NCBI RefSeq assembly: GCF_037975245.1
Contig: NC_092578.1
Span: 18,113,821 to 18,177,820 of the forward strand
Direction: 5' to 3'
DNA length: 64,000 nt
DNA from: Apostichopus japonicus
Lineage: Eukaryota > Echinodermata > Holothuroidea > Aspidochirotida > Stichopodidae
Under the pieces are notes generated by a model that did not search any database, was not told where the DNA came from, and was given only the letters and a program-made list of their open reading frames with translations. This document shows, piece after piece, positions 57,501 to 64,000 of this stretch (within the stretch, counting starts at the first letter, position 1; the number at the start of each line of letters is the position of its first letter). Both the position numbers and the translations under genes were made by a program.

Positions 57501-59812
57501 AAGATAACTGTGACAGGTCACCGTATTGCTGGGTAGATTGAAATATCAAAATAATCTCCATAATAGCAGTTATCAGAATCTGAATTCTTACAAAATTAAA
57601 AAAATTATTTGACGATGCAATTTGATGATCGAAAATGTTTTGTAAGATTTTTATTTTCTATTTTCTCGCCGAACCTACATGACTTCATAATATTCTCAGA
57701 TGCTCTAAAATCTTCCAGGAATTGTCTTTAAATTCTATTCTAATTCTGCAAGATTTTAATCATTGCTCATATCAAAGAAAAAACAAGAAATTAAGATATA
57801 CCCATTGGGATCAGTTGCTGTAAAGTTTGAGTCCAAATCAAGAATCTGCACAAAGCTGTAATCCGGTTTTAGCTTTTGTGGGACATTTTCTTCTTTTAAG
57901 GTGTCTATGTGTTATTTCTTTGCGTAAACTTTTTGTAAATTTCGTTCAGGGTTGGTGTTTGCAACTAACCATTATCTGTAGTAGAATCACATGCTAGATT
58001 TTGCTTGAAATGATGTTTTGTAACATGCTAAATAAAAGGTCTGCCATAGTTTGGGAAAGAGCTATCAATAATACAACATATGGCAGATCAATTGGACTGG
58101 AACTAACAAATGATGGCCCTTTTGACTTCTACAGAAAACGGAAAAGGCAAAGACTCTGCCACCAACCAGCAACGGCTCCCACGTAAAGCAAGAACTGCCG
58201 CCAAGCGAGGCGAAACCTCCAGCGCAGACTGCCGTGGATGCCAGCGTACCACACAAGAAACGGCCCGCCCCGTTGCCCCCCTCGGCAGCACCTACCGAGG
58301 TCCAACCACAGGTGGGTACCACGGAGAAGTCGGCGCCGAAGATTAGCCGTGTATCCACTAAGAAAAGGAGAGCGCCACCAGCGCCACCGATTGTCGTACC
58401 GATCAGTATCGAAGACGCGCCAAAAGAGGAAAGAAAGACGGAAACACCCAACGATGAGACTGACACCCCTGTGACGGTAGACGGGAGCAACCAGGGAGTC
58501 CCTCCGTCACCCGCAGTCTCTCATGGTTCCTCTCAGGATAAGGATAGCATCATCGGCTCGGTCAGTGAGCAGGATAGTGCAGGTCAGTGTCTGTTAATAT
58601 TAACTAACACGGACAAAGTAAAAACCTATGCATATAAAGGAAGTTAATAACCAAACGGTTTCTTTGAATTTGAAATATCGATCATTAAAAATCTTCAGCG
58701 CTTTTTCGTAAATGAGCTGTGTCATCTGAAAAGGTCATGAAGTTATCTGTATGGCCTTGTTATCTTTGCATTGACCGACCAGTTAGGAAAGATCGGACAA
58801 TTTAGTAAAGACATATATGCAAGCCATACTGCTGGTTGGATGCACCTTACAACATGACCTTATGGCAGATTTTCAAGTTTTGATATGTCATAGTTCAAGA
58901 AAAAAAAAAAAAAAACATGAGCATATTTATCTCCACACTACATATCTTGGCAGCAGGAATATCTCTTTTGTGCATAAGGTCTGATGGGGCCAAACAGATC
59001 ATATCGTACTGGTTCCTCCAGTTCAAATTCAAATTACATGGCATTGGTTTAAATAAGGATAATTGCCAGCCCTACGTTCCAATCGGGTTTTTTTTGCTCA
59101 CGAGCACTGATAGCAAATCTTCTTTCTTAGTTTGTGGACGGTGAGCTGTGTAGACTTTCCAAACTGATCCAATCTGTCTAGCTTATTTTCTGCCCTTCAT
59201 GTCTTCCTCGTTCTGTCTGTGTGAAAATGTTTCAATATTAACAACACGGCCCAAGCAACGGACCCCATAGGTCATTGCTGTGGATGTGTAGATTTCCCAT
59301 TTCAACTATCTCGGTAGGACATTCCTCATGTTTTGAAAGAGTAGTACCTCTCTTGTCACGTAAACCCATCTGTAAGAGATATCTTGACAGCTTGCTTTCA
59401 TTATCAGTTTTTACAACTACAAACAAAAAGAAAGAAATAGAAATCGTTAATTAGAAGTTAATCATTCTCATGGAGTGACGTGTGCTAACGTTAGATTTGT
59501 AGCTAACACACTGTAGACTCGTTGCGAAAGAGTTTTCGTGAGCGCTAGAATGTTGTGTTTGTTTCATGTGTATTTTTGTTTTGTCTCCTGATATACATGT
59601 ATTTAGTCAATTATTACCTTTCGTAGGCTCACCCCCGTCCAAACCCCCACGTCTGAACCTACACTCGCTCGACGACATTGACCGGGACCTCCCCGTGGAT
59701 GGTAAACCGGTGTTTGTGCCACCTTCCCCTCCCCCTACCCCTCCTTCTGCCACTGTGCCGAGACAGGACATTCAGAAACTCATTGCGGAGGGACGTCTCA
59801 CCGTAGAAGAAG
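45469..59812 (+). CDS. COBL: Cordon-bleu actin nucleator, 5' part of gene (eight coding exons, 3' end not seen)
   Basis: Cordon-bleu proteins nucleate actin filaments through C-terminal WH2 domains and shape cell cortex and neurites in vertebrates. Exons: 45469-45572, 50403-50511, 50972-51088, 52633-52852, 53956-54005, 54976-54990, 58135-58582, 59627-59812. All phases join, giving 416 codons plus one base. Residues 18-60 form the family's N-terminal ubiquitin-like start (LPNGKTVEATVDPSLKMMDLL, LNP). Residues 111-183 are the Cobl domain (TVRLTIHSS, FRTNPGKTLKEVFPDIC, ESFGTLDFDLIEA). A Lys-rich FGKFKRK motif follows at about 194-200. KRAP-like motifs KKRPAPLPP (246-254) and KKRRAPPAPP (281-290) match syndapin/Abp1 SH3-binding motifs of vertebrate Cobl. 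No WH2 is in the window. Paralogue choice (COBL or COBLL1) cannot be made in an invertebrate. Confidence 0.9.
45823..45965 (+). repeat. SINE family B, tail-only fragment
   Basis: AAAAGATTCCAAATTTGAGT, GGAAGCCACCCGA and CGTCGTAAAAATAACTGCTG match the bodies of the copies at 43 and 47 kb. The tRNA head is missing. Confidence 0.85.
46300..46455. repeat. Imperfect tandem duplication of about 80 bp
   Basis: Both halves carry CCCGGCGTGAGCACAT or CCTGGGCGTGAGCACAT, a TTTCCAGGTA or TTTTCAGGTAA word, and AACTAGCTT. Confidence 0.75.
47231..47545 (+). repeat. tRNA-derived SINE, family B, copy 2 (best preserved)
   Basis: The head of about 95 nt has GTGGCGGAGTGGATAAAGGC (A box/D arm), anticodon-loop TTTGAAG with TGA, a long variable arm, and GGGTTCGATTCCCGG. 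That fits a class II tRNA, most like tRNA-Ser(UGA). The body then runs to GTTGTAAAAATACCTGCTG and an ATTAT tail. Confidence 0.9.
50403..50511 (+). CDS. COBL: COBL coding exon 2: MMDLL ubiquitin-like segment
   Basis: Residues 35-71, LKMMDLLISIASNNKLNP, the family hallmark of MMDLLV followed by LNP. Acceptor TTTTCTCAG, donor AATGTG|GTGAGG, phase 0 out. Confidence 0.92.
50972..51088 (+). CDS. COBL: COBL coding exon 3
   Basis: Residues 72-110, ending with a Lys-rich KGNKKSGVFE run before the Cobl domain. 117 nt, phase 0 at both ends. Acceptor CACTTGCAG, donor GAG|GTAAGA. Confidence 0.88.
52162..52522 (+). repeat. tRNA-derived SINE, family A, copy 2
   Basis: TTGTGGTCAAATGG and ACAGGTTCGATTCCTGGCCA match the head of the copy at 24.6 kb. 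TCCATTGCCTC, TGTGAGGTAAC and GCTGCACCCTATGGGA match the body. It lies in the COBL intron before coding exon 4. Confidence 0.85.
52633..52852 (+). CDS. COBL: COBL coding exon 4: Cobl ubiquitin-like domain
   Basis: Residues 111-183, the cordon-bleu domain almost exactly in one exon. Acceptor TATTACAG, donor GCAG|GTAGGT, phase 1 out. Confidence 0.94.
53430..53467. repeat. CTGT microsatellite
   Basis: Two runs of CTGT separated by TAAGAATAG. Confidence 0.85.
53956..54005 (+). CDS. COBL: COBL coding exon 5: Lys-rich motif
   Basis: Residues 184-200, DGENKRKSGIFGKFKRK, resembling the FxGFFK-type basic motif after the Cobl domain in vertebrates. Acceptor ATTCACAG, donor AAG|GTAAGC. Confidence 0.88.
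54976..54990 (+). CDS. COBL: COBL coding exon 6: 15-nt micro-exon
   Basis: GAAGATGAGGATGAG encodes EDEDE between acceptor TTTTGTACAG and donor GAG|GTATGG. Phase 0 at both ends, so it could be included or skipped without changing frame. Exon 5 to exon 7 also join in frame without it. Confidence 0.55.
54991..58134 (+). other. COBL intron before coding exon 7 (3.1 kb)
   Basis: A/T-rich, no gene recognised. A duplicated GGTCTGAAGAGATAATCCCT lies at about 55230-55285 and a duplicated AGACAGCATAGT at about 55924-55948. Confidence 0.7.
58135..58582 (+). CDS. COBL: COBL coding exon 7: proline-rich KRAP-motif region
   Basis: Residues 206-354, P/S/T/E/K-rich and more G+C-rich than its flanks. It has KKRPAPLPP and KKRRAPPAPP. 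Acceptor ACTTCTACAG, donor GTGCAG|GTCAGT, phase 1 out. Longer open frames on the other frames here are shadows. Confidence 0.93.
59627..59812 (+). CDS. COBL: COBL coding exon 8
   Basis: Residues 355-416, SPPSKPPRLNL, then DDIDRDLPVDGKP and FVPPSPPPTPPSA. The exon may end at donor GAAGAAG|GTAGCG (59812) or read on to TAA at 59824-59826, giving a short protein ending GSDQ. The donor is weak, but a gene lacking any WH2 domain would be unusual, so continuation is preferred. Confidence 0.8.
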
Positions 59813-60342
59813 GTAGCGACCAGTAATATAAATCAGTCTTCAAATTCACTTCACGCATCATAGCCTCTGTATCCTCCTATAGTAAATATCCATCACACTC
59901 AGCCTATACCACAACAAACCACCTCTCATATCTCAGCTCCAGCAATCTCCAAGACATTCTGCTATGTACGTAGTACGCCTCCTCTCACCATATATCGGTG
60001 TCTGCTTTCTGCTGCTGTCCGGGGACAAACGTATTACTAATCAAAGGGTCATCTGTTTTGACAATTAACTTTAACCTTCCTCAAAATTGGTGATTATCCT
60101 CTAACAAAGTATTTCTTATCAGTTCAATTCCCCCATTTTCCACGTGCCAACTTTCCAACTCCAACAGCAAAACAAATTCTCAGATTGTTGGACAAAGCTC
60201 AAGTTGAAATTTCAATAATGAAAATAAAATGCAGGTGTTGCCACAAGAAAATGGGATAGTCATAAAAAAAGGTGCATAGTTTAAATCTTTCTAAGAACAT
60301 ATTAATGTCGATACATGTGTGGGAGGAGAATGTACTATTTAA

Positions 60343-60671
60343 AGGCATTGAAGACTCGCGCACAAAGAAACGTCTGATGCCGGTAATCTGACCTAGTTTC
60401 GAATGAGGTGTAACAGAAGTGTTAGACACCACCATCGGTTCCAGAAAATACACACAGCTTGCTACCGTCAGTAATTGGACACTAGTGTACAGTCAATACA
60501 TGCAGCTACGGTCAATACGCACAATGCAGTGTACATAGCAGCGATGGACATCTCAGGTCTAGATAAAAGATAACAAGGTATCACATTTCATTACTGTCTG
60601 CATTTTGCAAGCAGCGGAAAGTTAACTTTTTCAGAGGGCGGCACACAGTTTGGGGCGAGTCTTCAATGCCT
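60343..60671 (+). mobile_element. Complete TTAA-flanked MITE (329 bp)
   Basis: Inverted ends AGGCATTGAAGACTCGC and GCGAGTCTTCAATGCCT match over 17 bp and are flanked on both sides by TTAA (60339-60342 and 60672-60675). It has no coding capacity. TTAA target duplication is typical of piggyBac-like elements, though the terminus AGG is not the usual CCY. A truncated relative is at 28082-28268. Confidence 0.88.
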
Positions 60672-61092
60672 TTAAGGAAAAACAAACCTAGCCATCATCA
60701 CTTACAGTATCTATGTCATCATAGCTCTCATAAACAACTTCCACAAAACAGCTAAAGGAAAAATCTTGTTCCATGTATGTGAGATATCACAGGTGTTAAT
60801 GTTCCTTGATGCACAACTCTGAAGACTTGGTCAAGTCTAAATATGACATCACATGACATCACACGGTGAATATTGAATGTGAAAAAACCAAAATATTAAC
60901 AGCCCTGAAGGTTCTTCTCTGTACCAAATTATGACTTACGAAGACTAAAATTCTGCTCTATTCCATCCTTTTAAAGGCAAAGCTGACCAATGGAAAATGT
61001 TCTGTGTTACTCTATGCAGTCTGGCAGTGTTTTTTAGATCAATATGTAACATTTTGCAGTCAAGATCAATTTTCTTCAAACATTCTGTAGAC

Positions 61093-61461
61093 CAGGGGTG
61101 GGCAACCTACGGCCCGCGGGCCACATGCGGCCCGCCAGTGATTTTTTTGCGGCCTGTGAGATGTCTCAAGAAAAAGAAAAAAAAATCAATCTATTCTACA
61201 TGATCACAAAAAACATGCTTAGAATTAATCGGCGCTAATGATGCTGTCGGGTAGGCCTATATTACCCCCATTAATTATCAACTGTACTGTAATGACATCA
61301 TGTTTTTGTGAATACAGATTAAGTACACACACCTATTGCTTGAAAGTCCTCGTAATCAAAGGTTGAAATCAACAGCGGGTCGGTCGTTGGTTAGGTGCGG
61401 CCCAGTCAAGTTTTCACCCATTATATCTGGCCCATTCATTCAAAAAGGTTGCCCATCCCTG
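61093..61461 (+). mobile_element. Complete non-autonomous hAT element (369 bp)
   Basis: Ends CAGGGGTGGGCAACC and GGTTGCCCATCCCTG are inverted repeats with one mismatch in 15. The 8-bp target duplication CTGTAGAC is perfect (61085-61092 and 61462-61469). Sub-terminal GCGGCCC/GGCCCG motifs are typical of this hAT group. It has no transposase. Confidence 0.93.
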
Positions 61462-64000
61462 CTGTAGACTATTCCTGGATTGTACTGTATCAGTATGACG
61501 TCGATTAAATTCATTTTCTACCCCATCGAAACTAAATTTAGTGCAAGGGGAGGCTCACATCACCCCACATATAGCAGATTGTTGTGAGAATATCAAGCTC
61601 AAGTAGACAATTTTTAATCCTTAGTCTATTATCAAATTTACGAAATTTGCTGCAGAGAAACCCCCCACTGTTCACGCCTTTAGGGACAAACAAAGAAGGA
61701 AATGTTCCCAAAAGACTTAACATAAACAGTGTGACAGATCTAATTAGCAGTTCCTTGCGGTAATGATAACGTTTCGTGGAGGGTTGTTCACCTAAACGAA
61801 ACATCAAGAAGTCACACCAGAGAAACGAAAGCGTAGAACGACATCGACAGGAATTGTCCTACGCTTCGTTTATCGAGGATAATTCGCACCTACTGTAAAG
61901 CAATCAAGTAGAGGACATGTTTCTTTTGATAATTCATAAGCTAGCAACAGATACATTTGTCGTCAAGTTGGACAAGAATGACAAAGATTTCTTCCCCAAA
62001 TAAATTTGACAGGTATGCACGTCTAATGAAATGCAAACAATAATACGGACGAAATTCAAGCGATTATGAAAAACAAACAGATCATGGAAATGAACATTTA
62101 TTTTTCCTTAGATTAATCTTAGAGTACCAATTAAATAATATTTATAACTGTACAGATTTTTCTCTGCTGCTTAAAGTTGTTGCGATCTTCATGCCAGAAA
62201 TTTCTGTCAAAATGTTTTCATCGCATCCGGTCGTAACGTGCATCTAAAGTGAGACTGTTGGCATTATCCTTCTGGATTAATTTATTCATCAAAATCATTA
62301 AAAATATTTGTCAAAAGTTTTTTTTTCTTCAAAAAGTTGTGGTTGTTGTAATTTAGCTTAGATATTTCTTGTTTGATCACCATGCTTAACATGTGTAGGT
62401 TGACTTTAAAATGAGTACAAAACATTAATTTTTTTTTTTTTTAAATTCACAGTTTTTGTGCTGTACATCTACCCCTTTTGATTGAAAGCTACCATGTTGC
62501 TTGTAGATCAGGTCTAAAAGTCATTTGAGGCCAACGGTCATCAAAGTTTTAGAACTTTGGAAAACCTCATGACTCTAAAAATAGAAAGTTACTTGACATA
62601 ATATATTGCACTTGGTATGTAGCTCCTGTGTTATTAACATATGATTTTCCTGTACAGTCTATTATTTTTCACTTGAAACCGTAAGAGATCAAAATTTGAA
62701 AAAATTGTGTTAGCGCAATAAGATAATGTCACCTCTCTAGAAATATCAATGTTCTTCCCAGTGATGGACCTTCATATTTTAATGTAAATTTTACAAGCTT
62801 CACTAAATACCGAATTAGCAGGTGAAAAGTGTAATTAATACTAATATATTGGCTTTGCAACATGTCACTGTATGAAGTCCTGTGTGGATTATCCATTCGT
62901 GTTGTGCGATTGCTGCTATTGTAAAGTAGCGCTGGTTCATTTTGTAGAAGTTGTATTCTTTCATATGCCTCTTGGCTGAGGCCTTGCTGTGCAATAAAAC
63001 CTGAGGTCGTCATGTCACCATTTTTCCTCGAAGACACAAAAAGAGGGCAGTCTCAAAGTTCTCTGGGTCGATGCATTCTATCTCTACTCCCCTAAATTCA
63101 TTTACCTACGTAGGACGCATAAAATGTAGCTGGAGGAATTCAAATTCATTATGACCCTGTCATCGAGAATTTTATTGTAAATCAATTTTTATTTTGTATC
63201 ACAATTGGGTTGGTTCAGAGTACTATCAACCCATGCAGTGCGAGTGGATGGGGGTTTGGACTTGTGTGACAAAAGTAATTATGTTGTTTGTATAAATAGA
63301 TTGTATCGCTCGAGGTACGGGATGCATTGGCCGTTCTTTCTCTTATAACGTGGCTATATATAGCAATAGATGTCCTGTGAATAGTATTCATTGGTAAAGG
63401 AGAACTAAAGCATCATACATGCATTTGCTTGCAAAATGATTTATTGATGCAATCATGGTAAAAGTCCCAGAATTATATCAAGCAGTGGATGTAAAACAGA
63501 GTTTAAAGTTGCTTTTAATGGTAGGGGGGAATGTGAGAAGTTTGTAGCTCAATTTTGTCCGCTAAGTTAATTTAATATACAATCACTCCATTGCACTGCT
63601 TATTGAGATATATTTCAAGTTATATATTGTACATGGTGATTTGGCCAATAATAAATTTTAACAACAATGCACATTAACTTCAATTTGAAGAAGAATGTGA
63701 CTTTAGTTGCCATCATATTTGCAAATTATTATTACTTTTTTTTTTTTTGTTCAGTGGAATTTTTATAGTTCTGAACATCTTTTAGACAGTTCACTTACTG
63801 GTTTAAATCTTCAAAAAAAATTAAAGTTACTCAATTCAACAAAAACTCCAACAAAATGGTGTTTGCTGACAAGGACAGTGCTTTGATCTTAATTGTTAAA
63901 GCTTTCTGTTTAATCCCATTTCTTATCAAAGAAAAATGTTTGATATGATGATTTGCCACTAAATATTTGTGACTTAACATTTCAATTTGGATCTGATGAG

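Larger units (their letters stand above)
59813..64000. other. COBL downstream or intronic sequence to window end
   Basis: No further COBL exon was recognised. Apart from the two DNA transposons and an unexplained minus-strand open frame at 62729-63037, the region is A/T-rich with poly-T runs. It is probably a COBL intron if the gene continues. Confidence 0.6.

Noticed and set aside
58065-58490. 141-codon minus-strand frame opposite COBL coding exon 7
   Set aside because: It is the complement of a G+C-rich coding exon whose + frame has conserved Cobl motifs and good splice sites.

Overview
This window is eukaryotic nuclear DNA, about 60-65% A+T by eye. It has long introns, consensus GT-AG splice sites, microsatellites, SINEs, a decayed LINE and small DNA transposons. 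Gene content (NFX1, YAE1, cordon-bleu) points to an animal. The many TAGGCCTA-type motifs, the tRNA-derived SINEs and the CR1-like LINE remnant suggest a marine invertebrate deuterostome, most likely an echinoderm and possibly a sea cucumber. That placement is an inference; no species-specific marker was found.

Layout. (1) 1-3183: upstream and 5' non-coding sequence with AGGCCT-rich patches and an 18-bp tandem repeat. (2) 3191-27384, + strand: a complete NFX1 coding region in 17 coding exons. All phases close, giving 1186 codons plus stop. The protein has a low-complexity N-terminus with a Q/H tract, a RING finger, an array of NF-X1-type zinc fingers and an R3H domain. (3) 27385-31402: NFX1 3' sequence and the convergent intergenic region, holding a truncated TTAA-flanked transposon copy and a minisatellite. 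(4) 31403-32979, - strand: YAE1 in three coding exons (202 codons), with a deca-GX3 register that continues across a splice junction. (5) 33-45.3 kb: no recognisable gene; AGGCCT-rich near YAE1, then rich in ACAGTA/TACTGT, with SINEs and other repeats. (6) 45469-59812, + strand: the 5' part of a cordon-bleu (COBL) gene, eight coding exons and about 416 residues, running out of recognisable exons before the window ends. It has the Cobl ubiquitin-like domain, a Lys-rich FGKFKRK-type motif and two KRAP-like proline motifs. The C-terminal WH2 part is not seen. (7) 59.8-64 kb: a complete TTAA-flanked MITE, a complete non-autonomous hAT element with 8-bp target duplications, and an unexplained minus-strand open frame.

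The three genes are not an operon and have unrelated roles: NFX1 is a nuclear RING/zinc-finger regulator, YAE1 is an adaptor for cytosolic Fe-S delivery, and COBL is an actin nucleator. I found no convincing new biological system. The most useful observations are the complete transposon structures with their duplications, the two SINE families, the CR1 remnant, the four-copy 110-bp minisatellite in an NFX1 intron, the NFX1 Q/H tract, and two minus-strand open frames I cannot identify.
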